Positions 22,406 to 30,668 of a DNA stretch of 41,455 bases are shown here, piece after piece. Origin of the DNA: Candidatus Uhrbacteria bacterium (lineage in GTDB: Bacteria; Patescibacteriota; Patescibacteriia; SG8-24). Both the position numbers and the translations under genes were made by a program. Position 1 is the stretch's first letter. Each line of letters starts with the position of its first letter. The notes under the pieces are model-generated. The model saw only the letters and a list, made by a program, of their open reading frames with translations. It had not been told where the DNA came from and did no database searches. The DNA lies in NCBI GenBank assembly GCA_016205965.1, contig JACQSM010000023.1, positions 1-41,455 on the forward strand, written 5' to 3'.

Positions 22406-23080
22406 ATGCCTACGCCCATTCCGCCGAAACCGCCGCCCAAGCCGGCCGCCAAACCCGCCCCGAAGGGCGCGGGTGATTTTTCCGTCGGCGAGCCCGTCAC
22501 CGGCCTGCGCGTGTCGCTGATGCCGGTCGAGACCGGCGCCGTGCCGTCCGAGCGGCGCTATATCACCATCCTGGTGGCGACCGTGCTGTTGGAAACGCTG
22601 GTGTTCGGCGCCGCCTGGGCGGGCCTTTCCTTCACCGTAAAAACGCGCCAGGAAGCCCAGGCCAAGGCGAACGCCGAAACCCTGGCCGCGCAATCCGAAA
22701 CCGCCAAGCTGGGCCAGGCAGCCAAAGAAGCCGACGGCTTCGCCCGCCGGGTCGATATTCTGCGCGGCCGTCTCGACGAGCATGCCTACTGGACGGTCAT
22801 GTTCGCTCTGATGGAACGCAGCGTTCGTCCCAACGTCATCTTCGTCAGCTTCGCCGGCGACACCAAGACCGGCGTGATCAGCGTCGAAGCCGAGGCCCGC
22901 AGCTTCCGCGACATCGCCGAACAGATCGTCCTGATGCGCTCGAATCCGCTGATCGTCGACGTTCGCACGAGCTCGGCCGTGACCAGTCTGGATGCGACCG
23001 GCGAAATCACCGGCGTAAATTTTTCCCTGCTCGTCAAACTCAAGCCCGAAGCCTGGAAGAAGCCGGTCGCGGCAAAATAA
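22406..23080 (+). CDS. pilN: Type IV pilus alignment protein PilN
   Basis: The product (224 aa) has a proline-rich cytoplasmic start, the segment GLRVSLMPVE (about 33-42) that matches the PilN motif contacting PilM, one membrane span (about 51-75), a coiled-coil stretch (about 76-118) and a compact extracytoplasmic domain. This is the PilN layout, although the proline-rich extension of about 30 residues ahead of the motif is longer than in model proteins. It lies between pilM and pilO, which fixes the call better than similarity alone. Confidence 0.82.
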   Translation: MPTPIPPKPPPKPAAKPAPKGAGDFSVGEPVTGLRVSLMPVETGAVPSERRYITILVATVLLETLVFGAAWAGLSFTVKTRQEAQAKANAETLAAQSETAKLGQAAKEADGFARRVDILRGRLDEHAYWTVMFALMERSVRPNVIFVSFAGDTKTGVISVEAEARSFRDIAEQIVLMRSNPLIVDVRTSSAVTSLDATGEITGVNFSLLVKLKPEAWKKPVAAK

Positions 23081-23089
23081 CCGTTCGTT

Positions 23090-23659
23090 ATGGCCCTGGA
23101 ACGCGTAAAAGCCCGAGTGGGCACCGGCGTAAAGTTGCTGCCAGCCGTCATCGTGCTGGTCGTCGTCGGTTACGCCGCCGCCGGATATTTCTTGCTGATC
23201 CTGCCGCGCTGGAGGCTGATCGCTCCGGGCGGCGAGCTCGATCTGCAGCGCGTTCAAGAGCTGCGGAACTCGGAGCTTGGCTACGCCGCCCTGGTCGGAG
23301 CCGCCGTCGGCGATCACAAGGCGCTGAATCCGGAACTCAAGGAGCGCGTCAGCGCCGCCTTGCCGCCGGAGAAAGACATTCCCGGCATCATCGCCTCTTT
23401 GGCCGCCCTGGCCGAGCTGCACGGCATGGTGTTGGTCAACTTCGATGCCGTGGTCGATGACAAGACGGCGCTGCCGACCGGCGAGAAGGTCGTCGCCGTC
23501 ACCATGAACCTGACGGGCGCGGATTATCCCGGGTTCAAAGCCTTCCTGGCCGATATCGAGCGCTCGCTTCGGATCTTCGACGTCCAATCGCTGGTTTTTT
23601 CTCCCAAAACCGCTTCCTACAGCATGACGATGAGCGCGTATTATCTCGATGCCAAATAA
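23090..23659 (+). CDS. pilO: Type IV pilus alignment protein PilO
   Basis: The product (189 aa) has one membrane span near the N-terminus (about 16-38), a short helical stretch and a ferredoxin-like domain (about 95-189, ending LTGADYPGFKAFLADIERSLRIFDVQSL). It should pair with PilN in the inner platform of the pilus machine. Similarity is weak, as is usual for PilO; position after pilN is the main support. Confidence 0.8.
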   Translation: MALERVKARVGTGVKLLPAVIVLVVVGYAAAGYFLLILPRWRLIAPGGELDLQRVQELRNSELGYAALVGAAVGDHKALNPELKERVSAALPPEKDIPGIIASLAALAELHGMVLVNFDAVVDDKTALPTGEKVVAVTMNLTGADYPGFKAFLADIERSLRIFDVQSLVFSPKTASYSMTMSAYYLDAK

Positions 23660-23660
23660 T

Positions 23661-23936
23661 ATGGCCTTGTCCGGCTCAAAAGAAGGTCAACGAAATCAGA
23701 AGATCGTCCTGGCGGTTGTTTCTCTCGCCTTGCTCGGCGCCGCCGGCTTCATGTATCGCGACGTCATTTTACCGACCGCCGGCACCGGATCGGCTAACGT
23801 GATCGCGAAACCGGCGCCGAAGAAGATCGATGCGTCGGTTTTCAACAGAACCGATTTCAAAGAACTCCGGCAGTTCGGCGACGTGCCGGTCAAGGTGTTG
23901 CAGACCGAGAAGACAAATCCCTTCAGAGTTCAGTGA
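23661..23936 (+). CDS. Small membrane protein in the PilP position
   Basis: The product (91 aa) has one span (about 17-37), a linker and a conserved-looking tail LRQFGDVPVKVLQTEKTNPF. It occupies the place of pilP between pilO and pilB, but it lacks a lipobox and the PilP beta domain, and with no secretin nearby a true PilP is not expected. The tail ending in NPF is, from memory, seen in small proteins at the same place in other CPR pilus operons. Start 23661 follows the pilO stop by one base; ATG 23649 inside pilO is an alternative that adds four residues. Confidence 0.6.
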   Translation: MALSGSKEGQRNQKIVLAVVSLALLGAAGFMYRDVILPTAGTGSANVIAKPAPKKIDASVFNRTDFKELRQFGDVPVKVLQTEKTNPFRVQ

Positions 23937-23937
23937 T

Positions 23938-25668
23938 ATGGCAGCCCAAACCGCCGACATTCTCGACATCCTTCTCGAGGCCGGCCGCATCAGCGACGAG
24001 CAGTATCGGGCCGTCAAAAAAGAAGCGATCGCCGGCGGCAAAGCGCCCGAGCAGCTGGTCCTCGAGAAAAAATTGGTCGACGAAGAGTTCCTGGCCAAGG
24101 CGCGCGGCACGCTTTTGGGCGTGCCTTACGCCGAGCTCCTGGGCAAAGAGCTGCCGGCCGCGGTTCTCAATCTGGTACCCAGGCAAGTCGCCGAAAACAC
24201 CCGGGCCGTGGCCTTCGAGCGCGACGGCGACGCCGTCCATATCGCCATGGTCGAGCCGCGCGACATGGCCGCAGCCCAGGCGATCGATTTTTTGGCGCAG
24301 AACAACGGTTTCCGCCCCAAGTACTTCATCGTCTCGAACGCGTCGTACGTTTACGCGATGAAAAAATACGAGGCCTTGGGCAAAGAGGTCGCCCGGGCCT
24401 TGGAAGTCGCCAAGGAAAAGTTCGTGCCGGAAAAGGCGGTCAAAGAAGAAAAGATCGAAGAGGTCATCAAAGGCGCGCCGGTTTCGCGCATCGTCGCTGT
24501 GATCATGCGCCATGCGGTCGAAGGCGGCGCCTCCGACATCCACATCGAGCCGTTCGGCGGCGAAACCCGGGTCCGTTATCGGGTCGACGGCGTGCTGCGG
24601 ACATCGCTGACCCTGCCCAACTACATCCATTCGTCGGTCGTTTCGCGCGTCAAAGTTTTGGCCGGCCTCAAGCTCGATGAGACCCGCATTCCCCAGGACG
24701 GCCGCATCACCGAAACGGTCGGCACCAAGGTCATCGACTTCCGCGTCTCGACCATGCCGCTCCAGGATACCGAGAAGGTCGTGATGCGCATTCTCGACAC
24801 CACCAAGGGCGTGCCGAGCCTCGAACAGCTCGGCTTCCGCAAGCCGTTCATCGACATCATCGTGCGCCAGATCCGCGAACCGCACGGCATGTTCCTGGTT
24901 ACCGGCCCGACCGGCTCCGGCAAATCGACGACGCTTTTCACCATTCTGAACATGCGCAACGAGGAAGGGGTCAACATCGCCACCCTCGAGGATCCGGTCG
25001 AATACACCATCAAGGGCGTCAATCATTCGCAGGTCAGAACCGAGCTCGGCTACACCTTCGCCGGCGGCCTCCGGGCCCTGCTGCGCCTGGACCCGAACAT
25101 CATCTTGGTCGGCGAAATCCGCGACGGCGAAACGGGCGAGCTCTCGGTGCATGCGGCGCTCACCGGCCACCTGATCTTTTCGACGCTGCACTCCAACGAT
25201 TCCTTCGGCGTCGTGCCCCGCCTGATCGACATGCACGTCGAGCCGTTCCTGCTTTCGGCCACCATCAACCTGGCCATCGCCCAGCGCCTCGGCCGCAAGA
25301 ATTGCGAACGCTGCAAAGGCCCCGTTCAGGTCGCCGAAGAAGTCGAAGCCCAGGTCCGCAAGGAGGTCGAAGAGATCCCCGAGGTCTACCGCTCGCACAT
25401 CGACCTCAAGGCGCCGCGGCTGACATTTTACAAGGGCAAGGGCTGCCTGCGCTGCGGCGATTCCGGCTACGTCGGCCGCGTCGCCGTGGCCGAGCTGCTC
25501 CAGTTCGACGACGACATGCGCGAGCTGGTGGCCAAAGGATTTCCGCAGGAACAGGTTCGGGAGGCGGTCAAGAAACAGCACATGATCACCCTGCGCCAAG
25601 ACGGGCTCTTGAAAGCCTTGGAAGGCTCGACTACACTGGAAGAAGTCATGAGGATAAGCACTGAATAG
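23938..25668 (+). CDS. pilB: Type IV pilus extension ATPase PilB
   Basis: The product (576 aa) is a GspE/PilB hexameric ATPase that powers pilus assembly. Domains: N1D/MshEN-like (about 1-140), N2D with ASDIHIEP (198-205), Walker A GPTGSGKST (323-331), the Asp box TLEDPVEY (349-356), Walker B around ILVGEIRDGE (389-398), the His box, and a four-cysteine zinc site C456/C459/C503/C506. The zinc site and N1 domain mark it as PilB/GspE, not the retraction ATPase PilT. The start at 23938 is one base after the previous stop. No pilT gene lies in the window. Confidence 0.95.
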   Translation: MAAQTADILDILLEAGRISDEQYRAVKKEAIAGGKAPEQLVLEKKLVDEEFLAKARGTLLGVPYAELLGKELPAAVLNLVPRQVAENTRAVAFERDGDAVHIAMVEPRDMAAAQAIDFLAQNNGFRPKYFIVSNASYVYAMKKYEALGKEVARALEVAKEKFVPEKAVKEEKIEEVIKGAPVSRIVAVIMRHAVEGGASDIHIEPFGGETRVRYRVDGVLRTSLTLPNYIHSSVVSRVKVLAGLKLDETRIPQDGRITETVGTKVIDFRVSTMPLQDTEKVVMRILDTTKGVPSLEQLGFRKPFIDIIVRQIREPHGMFLVTGPTGSGKSTTLFTILNMRNEEGVNIATLEDPVEYTIKGVNHSQVRTELGYTFAGGLRALLRLDPNIILVGEIRDGETGELSVHAALTGHLIFSTLHSNDSFGVVPRLIDMHVEPFLLSATINLAIAQRLGRKNCERCKGPVQVAEEVEAQVRKEVEEIPEVYRSHIDLKAPRLTFYKGKGCLRCGDSGYVGRVAVAELLQFDDDMRELVAKGFPQEQVREAVKKQHMITLRQDGLLKALEGSTTLEEVMRISTE

Positions 25669-25673
25669 CATTT

Positions 25674-26063
25674 ATGCCCGAAAAAGCCGTAGGAAAAAAA
25701 GTGCTCATTGTCGACGACGACGCCTTTCTCTCCGGGATCTACGCCACCAAGCTCGAAATTGACGGCTTTCAAGTCGTCAGCGCCCGCGACGGCGAAGAGG
25801 GCCTCAAGGCGGCCGCAACCGAGCTGCCCGATCTTATTCTGCTCGACGTGCTCATGCCTAAGCTTGACGGTTTCGAAGTCCTCAAGCGGCTCAAGGCCGA
25901 TCCGGCGACCAAGCCCATCCCGGTCATCATGCTGACCAACCTCGGCCAAAAGGAAGATGTCGAAAAGGGCCTGTCCGAAGGGGCCGAAGATTACCTCATC
26001 AAAGCCCACTTCGTGCCTTCCGAAGCGGTCATCAAGATCAAGAAGGTCTTGAAGATGCCGTAG
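25674..26063 (+). CDS. Stand-alone CheY-like receiver in the pilus operon
   Basis: The product (129 aa) is a single REC domain with no output domain. Acidic pocket DDD (14-16), phosphoacceptor D58 in LLLDVLMP, switch T88 and conserved K110 are all present, so it should be phosphorylatable. It lies 5 bases after pilB and 10 before pilC, so it is made with the pilus motor and platform. No histidine kinase is encoded in the window. A role in setting pilus activity, perhaps by binding PilB or PilC, is an inference. Confidence 0.88.
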   Translation: MPEKAVGKKVLIVDDDAFLSGIYATKLEIDGFQVVSARDGEEGLKAAATELPDLILLDVLMPKLDGFEVLKRLKADPATKPIPVIMLTNLGQKEDVEKGLSEGAEDYLIKAHFVPSEAVIKIKKVLKMP

Positions 26064-26073
26064 GGATCCCGCC

Positions 26074-27282
26074 ATGCCGCTCTTCGACTACATCGCCGCC
26101 GACGCGACCGGCGCAACCTCGCGCGGCGCGGTCGAAGCGGCAACCGCCGAACTCGCCCTTGATACCCTCAAGGATCGCGGGCTCAACGTCCAGTCTTTGG
26201 AAGAAAGGGCGCCGGTGAGTTTTTTTGCCCGCGCTTTGCCGTCCTTCGGCGGCATACCGATCAAAGCGATCGTCATTTTTTCGCGCCAATTTTCGATTCT
26301 GGTCGGTGCCCAGGTGCCGATCGTCGAATCGCTCCGCACCGTCGCCAACCAGACCCAGCACCGGCGCATGCGGGAGATCGTCTTCGACGTCGCCGACGAG
26401 GTCGAGGCAGGCACGCCGCTCTCGACGGCCATGGCCAAGTATCCCGCCGCCTTCAGCGACTTCTTCGTCAACATGATCAAGTCGGGCGAGACGACCGGTC
26501 GTCTCGAGGAGATCATGATCTATCTGGCCGACCAGATGGAGCGCGACTACGACCTGATGACCAAGATCAAGGGCGCCATGATCTATCCGGCCTTCATCAT
26601 GATCGGCCTGGTCGGCGTCGGCTTCGTCATGATGGTTTTCGTCGTGCCCAAGCTGACGGCCGTTCTTCAGGAGTCCGGCGCCCAGCTGCCGCTGCCGACC
26701 AGAATCCTCATCGGCACGAGCAGCTTCTTTCAGCGGTATTGGATTCTCATTCTGGTCGCAGCCGGCGGCGGCGGCGCCGGCCTTCGTGCCTGGACCGCGA
26801 CGCCGGGGGGCAAAAAGATCTGGGATTTCATCAAGCTCAAGGTGCCGGTTTTCGGCGCCCTGTTCCAGCGCATTTACATCGTCCGTTTCACCAGAAGCTT
26901 CTCAACGCTGCTTTCGGGCGGAGTCGAACAGGTTCGCGCCCTTGAGATCAGCGCCGATATCGTCGGCAACGCCACCTATGCCGCCCAGATCCGGGAAACG
27001 GCCAAAGAGGTCTCTGACGGCAACTCGGTGACCACGGTGTTTACCCGTGAAGGCACTATGCCGAAGATGGTTCCGCAGATGATGTCGGTGGGGGAGTCGA
27101 CCGGCCGTTTGCATGAGGTCCTAGCCAAATTGACCGACTTTTATTCGCGCGAGCTCCAAAACCTGGTTACCAACCTGGTGTCGGCCATCGAACCGCTGAT
27201 CATGCTGATCATGGGTCTGGCCGTCGGCGTCATGGTCGCGGCTATCATCTTGCCGATGTACAGCTTGTCGGCGAATTTTTAG
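26074..27282 (+). CDS. pilC: Type IV pilus platform protein PilC
   Basis: The product (402 aa) is the polytopic inner-membrane platform on which PilB acts. It has two repeated GspF domains: one at about 65-190 with FSRQFSILVGAQVPIVESLRTV, the other at about 270-395 with FTRSFSTLLSGGVEQVRALEIS. Membrane spans are at about 170-192, 220-240 and 372-395. Length and motif order are standard. The operon appears to end here, before the separate pilin promoter. Confidence 0.93.
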   Translation: MPLFDYIAADATGATSRGAVEAATAELALDTLKDRGLNVQSLEERAPVSFFARALPSFGGIPIKAIVIFSRQFSILVGAQVPIVESLRTVANQTQHRRMREIVFDVADEVEAGTPLSTAMAKYPAAFSDFFVNMIKSGETTGRLEEIMIYLADQMERDYDLMTKIKGAMIYPAFIMIGLVGVGFVMMVFVVPKLTAVLQESGAQLPLPTRILIGTSSFFQRYWILILVAAGGGGAGLRAWTATPGGKKIWDFIKLKVPVFGALFQRIYIVRFTRSFSTLLSGGVEQVRALEISADIVGNATYAAQIRETAKEVSDGNSVTTVFTREGTMPKMVPQMMSVGESTGRLHEVLAKLTDFYSRELQNLVTNLVSAIEPLIMLIMGLAVGVMVAAIILPMYSLSANF

Positions 27283-27304
27283 AGCGAACTCTTGACCTTG
27301 GCCG

Positions 27305-27333
27305 TTGTCGTTATCGCATCGTATTGGTACAAT
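27305..27333 (+). promoter_or_regulatory. Promoter TTGTCG-N17-TACAAT for the major pilin
   Basis: The hexamers (27305-27310 and 27328-27333) are 17 bases apart with an extended TG at 27325-27326. The leader of about 60 bases contains GGGAGG at 27388-27393, 8 bases before the ATG, one of the best ribosome sites in the window, which fits high pilin output. Confidence 0.7.
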
Positions 27334-27401
27334 GAATCCGCTGTATTCTGTGGATAACGGACGCACAGCTCATATCCGCAACTCGAAGGGAGGTGTCAAT
27401 C

Positions 27402-27908
27402 ATGAAGAAAACGAATCTTAAAGGTTTCACGCTCATCGAGCTCTTGGTCGTCATCGCGATCATCGGTTTGCTCTCGACTTTGGCCGTCGTCGCTTTGAAC
27501 AGCGCCCGCCAAAAGTCGCGCGACTCCAAACGCGTCGCCGACGTCAAGCAGATCCAGACCGCTCTCGAACTCTACTACGCCGACCAGAACGGCTATCCCG
27601 CCACCGCGACCGCAGAGCTAGGCGATACTGCTTCCAAAAGGCTGTGTGCCGGAACGACTGGTAGCAGTGGTTTCAACACGGCCACCGGTGGCTGCACCGG
27701 TACGGCCACCGTCTACATGGGTCTGGTGCCGAAGGCGCCATTGCCCGCGGACACCGGTTGCGCTGATAACGCTGCCGCTCCGAGTAACAAGTACCTCTAT
27801 ACCCAGACCGGAACCGGTTCGGGTTACACGCTGTCCTTCTGCCTCGGCGGCAAGGTCGGCGATCTCATCGCCGGTGCACACACCGCGGACGCGAACGGCA
27901 TCAACTAA
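27402..27908 (+). CDS. Major type IV pilin (prepilin)
   Basis: The product (168 aa) has a short leader MKKTNLKG, then the class III signal: cleavage between G8 and F9, Glu at mature +5, and the hydrophobic helix FTLIELLVVIAIIGLLSTLA. The helix continues as ARQKSRDSKRVADVKQIQTA, a pattern very typical of CPR pilins. Four cysteines in the head domain may form disulfides. ATG 27402 was chosen over an in-frame GTG at 27393 because GGGAGG ends at 27393. It has its own promoter and terminator, so it can be expressed far above the machinery genes. Confidence 0.93.
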   Translation: MKKTNLKGFTLIELLVVIAIIGLLSTLAVVALNSARQKSRDSKRVADVKQIQTALELYYADQNGYPATATAELGDTASKRLCAGTTGSSGFNTATGGCTGTATVYMGLVPKAPLPADTGCADNAAAPSNKYLYTQTGTGSGYTLSFCLGGKVGDLIAGAHTADANGIN

Positions 27909-27954
27909 GTCAGGTTCATTGGCGCGCCGATGAAGCTGGCTTCGCCATGAAGCC

Positions 27955-27991
27955 AACCGACAACCCCTGTAAAGGGGTTGTTGGTTTTTTT
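27955..27991 (+). terminator. Strong terminator after the pilin gene
   Basis: A stem of about 13 bp (27955-27967 with 27974-27986) with a 6-base loop runs into a T-run ending at 27991. A smaller hairpin (27938-27954) precedes it. It separates the pilin from the prepilin peptidase and minor pilin genes. Confidence 0.9.
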
Positions 27992-28016
27992 GAGGGTGGT
28001 CTTGGATGAAAGGCGG

Positions 28017-28025
28017 TGGTAAGAT
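28017..28025 (+). promoter_or_regulatory. Extended -10 promoter for the prepilin peptidase operon
   Basis: TGG plus TAAGAT (four of six) ends 8 bases before the ATG at 28034, right after the pilin terminator. No clear -35 and no Shine-Dalgarno, so a leaderless start is likely. Confidence 0.5.
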
Positions 28026-28033
28026 TGCTGCAT

Positions 28034-28816
28034 ATGAGCCTCATTTACGCCTTCGGCTTCGTCCTCGGCGCCGTCATCGGCAGTTTTCTTTCGGCGGCTA
28101 TTTGGCGGATGCATGTCGGCGAAAGTCTGGCCCGGGGCCGTTCCAAGTGTCCGCACTGCCGGCATCAACTGGGCGTCAGCGACCTCGTGCCCGTCTTCAG
28201 CTATCTGGCGTTGCGGGGCCGGTGCCGCTATTGTTTCAAGCGCATCCATCCGGCCTATTTTTTCATCGAGCTGGCCACGGGGCTGGCCTTCGTGCTGGTG
28301 CTGGCGGCGACCGCCGCCGATCTTGAAACGGCCCAGTCGATTCGCGTCCTGGCGCCGCTGATGTTTCGCTGGGCGCTGGCTGCGGTACTGATGTTGTTGT
28401 TCGTCTATGATCTCCTGTATCTGTTGGTGCCCCGCGATGTCGCCTTAGTGGCCGCTGCCGTCGCCTTCGTCGGCAATGCCGCCCAGGGCGGACGGCCGAC
28501 GTCGTATCTCTTGGGGGCGCTCTTGGCCGGCGGATTTTTTTATGCGCAGTACGCCTTTTCGAAGGGCCGCTGGATCGGCTCGGGCGATATTTTTTTGGGG
28601 CTGTTCATGGGTGCGGCGCTGGGTGCCGAGCTGACGTTGTTGGCCATGTTCCTGGCCTACGTTTCTGGCGCGGCCGTCGGTTTGCTGCTCATGGCCCGGG
28701 GCCGGGCGACCATGAAGACCCAGGTGCCTTTCGGCACCTTTCTGATGGCGGCGACGTTCGTCTCGATGCTCTACGGCGACGGCATCATCGCCTGGTACGT
28801 CGCGCAATTGCTATGA
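28034..28816 (+). CDS. pilD: Prepilin peptidase / N-methyltransferase
   Basis: The product (260 aa) is a membrane aspartyl protease that removes the leader from prepilins and methylates the new N-terminus. The N-terminal methylase domain has the zinc cysteines C39, C42, C64 and C67. The catalytic aspartates are D126 in FVYDLLYLLVP and D185 in the GSGD motif. Seven or eight membrane spans are visible. ATG 28034 is preferred over an in-frame GTG at 28016 because of the nearby -10 box. Its stop overlaps the next gene as ATGA, so it is made together with four pseudopilins. Confidence 0.93.
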   Translation: MSLIYAFGFVLGAVIGSFLSAAIWRMHVGESLARGRSKCPHCRHQLGVSDLVPVFSYLALRGRCRYCFKRIHPAYFFIELATGLAFVLVLAATAADLETAQSIRVLAPLMFRWALAAVLMLLFVYDLLYLLVPRDVALVAAAVAFVGNAAQGGRPTSYLLGALLAGGFFYAQYAFSKGRWIGSGDIFLGLFMGAALGAELTLLAMFLAYVSGAAVGLLLMARGRATMKTQVPFGTFLMAATFVSMLYGDGIIAWYVAQLL

Positions 28817-29433
28817 CACCGTCCCGCCGACCGGCCGGCCGCATGCCCGGCTTCACGTTGATCGAAATGCTCATCTCGCTGGCGATATTTTCGGTCGTCA
28901 CCGGTTTCACCGTCGCCAACTTCCGGCGCGGCGGCCAAAGTGACGAGCTGCGCCTGGCGGCCGACAACGTCGCCAGCGCCATCCGAAAGGCCCAGACGTT
29001 CGCCCTCTCGGGCGAGACCGCCTACGTCTGCAGCACGACGCTGGCGATCTGCAATCCGAACGTCGGCGGCAGCTGCGCCGGCGGCAGCTGCGGCAAGACC
29101 CTGCCCAAAGGCTTCGGCATCCATCTTTCGAGCGCGAGCGGCGATGCGCATACGATGGCGTTTTTTGCCGATACCGACGGCGACCGGCTTTACGATGCCG
29201 GCGAAACCATCTCGAGCCAGGGCGTGTCGCCGACTCCCAACGTGTCGGTGTCGTTTCTGGCGCCGATCTCCGGCTCCGTTCTCGACATCGTCTTCGTCCC
29301 GCCGAAACCTCGGACGTATTTCAATGACGCCGCCGCCGATGCCGTCGCCACCGTCACGCTCCAGCTGCGCGGCACCGGCCAGGCCAAGAGCGTCAAAGTC
29401 AACAAAGTTTCCGGGCAGATCAGCGTTGAATGA
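28813..29433 (+). CDS. Minor pilin, FimT/GspH-like
   Basis: The product (206 aa) has leader MTPSRRPAGRMPG cut before F14, Glu at mature +5 (E18) and the helix FTLIEMLISLAIFSVVTGFT. The head holds a Cys-rich loop (CSTTLAICNPNVGGSCAGGSC). Length and the order FimT-PilV-PilW-PilX fit a minor-pilin set that primes pilus assembly at the tip. It overlaps pilD by 4 bases. Confidence 0.82.
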   Translation: MTPSRRPAGRMPGFTLIEMLISLAIFSVVTGFTVANFRRGGQSDELRLAADNVASAIRKAQTFALSGETAYVCSTTLAICNPNVGGSCAGGSCGKTLPKGFGIHLSSASGDAHTMAFFADTDGDRLYDAGETISSQGVSPTPNVSVSFLAPISGSVLDIVFVPPKPRTYFNDAAADAVATVTLQLRGTGQAKSVKVNKVSGQISVE

Positions 29434-29440
29434 CGCCGTT

Positions 29441-30058
29441 ATGACGAAGAACCGCGTCTTGCACGGCCAAAGCATGCTCGAGGCCCTCGTCGCCATCGGC
29501 ATCATCATGACGGCGGTCTCGTCGGCGCTGACGCTCATCACGAGTTCGGTCAGCGCCGAGAAAGAGAGCGAGACCGGCATCGTCGGCGTCAATCTTGCCC
29601 GCGAGGGGATCGAGGTCAGCCGTAACATCCGCGATTCCAACTGGCTGGCCGGCCAGCCTTTCGACGACGGCCTGTTCGGCGCCGGTCTGGATTACACCGC
29701 CGCTCCGGTGTTCGATCCGGCGGCGAACGCCTGGCAGATGTCATTCGTTCCCCAAACGATCGGGGACGACGGCGCCGTCGTCTATCGCTCCACCGGCGCG
29801 GCGGGCGGTTCGACCGTCGGACTCTTCATCCAGGCGGCTGTTCAGCCCGGCAGTTCGGTGAAAACCGTCTTCCGCCGCCTGTTGACGCTCGATGCCGTCT
29901 GCGCCGATGTCGATGGCGCGGTCACCGGCGCCGTCGTCAGCGGAACCGCCTGCCCTTTCAAGAAGGTCGGCGTTCGGATCCGTTCGGCGGTGCAGTGGCG
30001 CCTCGCCGGACGCGTCCGTACCGTGACCGCCGAAGAAACCGTCTATGACTGGAAATAA
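29441..30058 (+). CDS. Minor pilin, PilV/GspI-like
   Basis: The product (205 aa) has leader MTKNRVLHG with cleavage before Q10 and Glu at mature +5 (E14); the helix reads QSMLEALVAIGIIMTAVSSA. A Gln at +1 in place of Phe is common in PilV-like CPR pseudopilins. The downstream segment LAREGIEVSRNIRDSNWL is also family-like. The frame is open far upstream, but only ATG 29441 gives the leader. It starts 7 bases after the previous stop and overlaps the next gene by 14 bases. Confidence 0.82.
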   Translation: MTKNRVLHGQSMLEALVAIGIIMTAVSSALTLITSSVSAEKESETGIVGVNLAREGIEVSRNIRDSNWLAGQPFDDGLFGAGLDYTAAPVFDPAANAWQMSFVPQTIGDDGAVVYRSTGAAGGSTVGLFIQAAVQPGSSVKTVFRRLLTLDAVCADVDGAVTGAVVSGTACPFKKVGVRIRSAVQWRLAGRVRTVTAEETVYDWK

Positions 30059-30668
30059 GCGCGCCGAAGCCGCCGGTTTTTCGCTGATGGAGCTCCTGGT
30101 CGTCCTGGGGATTTTTTCGACGGTGGTGGTTTCGGCCTCCGACATTTTTTTGTCGGCCAACAAGGCCCAGCGCAAGATCGCGGCCCTCGAGCGGGCCCAG
30201 TCCGATGCCCGTTTCACCCTCGAGGCGGTGACGCGCGAGGTCCGCGGCGGCCGCATCGATTGGCAGTATTATGTCGATAATTCGATTTCTCTGACCGGTC
30301 CGGTCGAGATTTTAGCGCTGCGCGACGGCACCGACGCCCCGATCGTGTTTCATCGGAGCGACGCCGGCAATGCGTCGTATTGCCCGGATGCCGCCAGTAC
30401 GCCGTGCCTGCTCGTGACGCTCGGAACGCCGGGCGTCGACCAGCCGGCCCCGCTGACGCCCAAGGGCGTGACGGCCCAAAACGTTAAGTTTTACGTCGCG
30501 CCGGCCGCCGATCCGTCGTCTTTCAATCCGGCCGCCGGCACCTACGCCTCCAACGGCCAGCCGCGGGTCACGACGGTGCTGGTGCTCAAGTCGACCGAGC
30601 AGCGGGCGATCGAGGGCGCGGTCGTCTACGCCCAGACGACGTCTTCGAGCCGATGGTATCCGCGATGA
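30045..30668 (+). CDS. Minor pilin, PilW/GspJ-like
   Basis: The product (207 aa) has cleavage after G11, F at +1 and Glu at +5 (E16): FSLMELLVVLGIFSTVVVSA. The segment ERAQSDARFTLEAVTREVRGG is typical of PilW/GspJ heads. It overlaps the genes on both sides, so it is translationally coupled within the minor-pilin operon. Confidence 0.8.
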   Translation: MTGNKRAEAAGFSLMELLVVLGIFSTVVVSASDIFLSANKAQRKIAALERAQSDARFTLEAVTREVRGGRIDWQYYVDNSISLTGPVEILALRDGTDAPIVFHRSDAGNASYCPDAASTPCLLVTLGTPGVDQPAPLTPKGVTAQNVKFYVAPAADPSSFNPAAGTYASNGQPRVTTVLVLKSTEQRAIEGAVVYAQTTSSSRWYPR

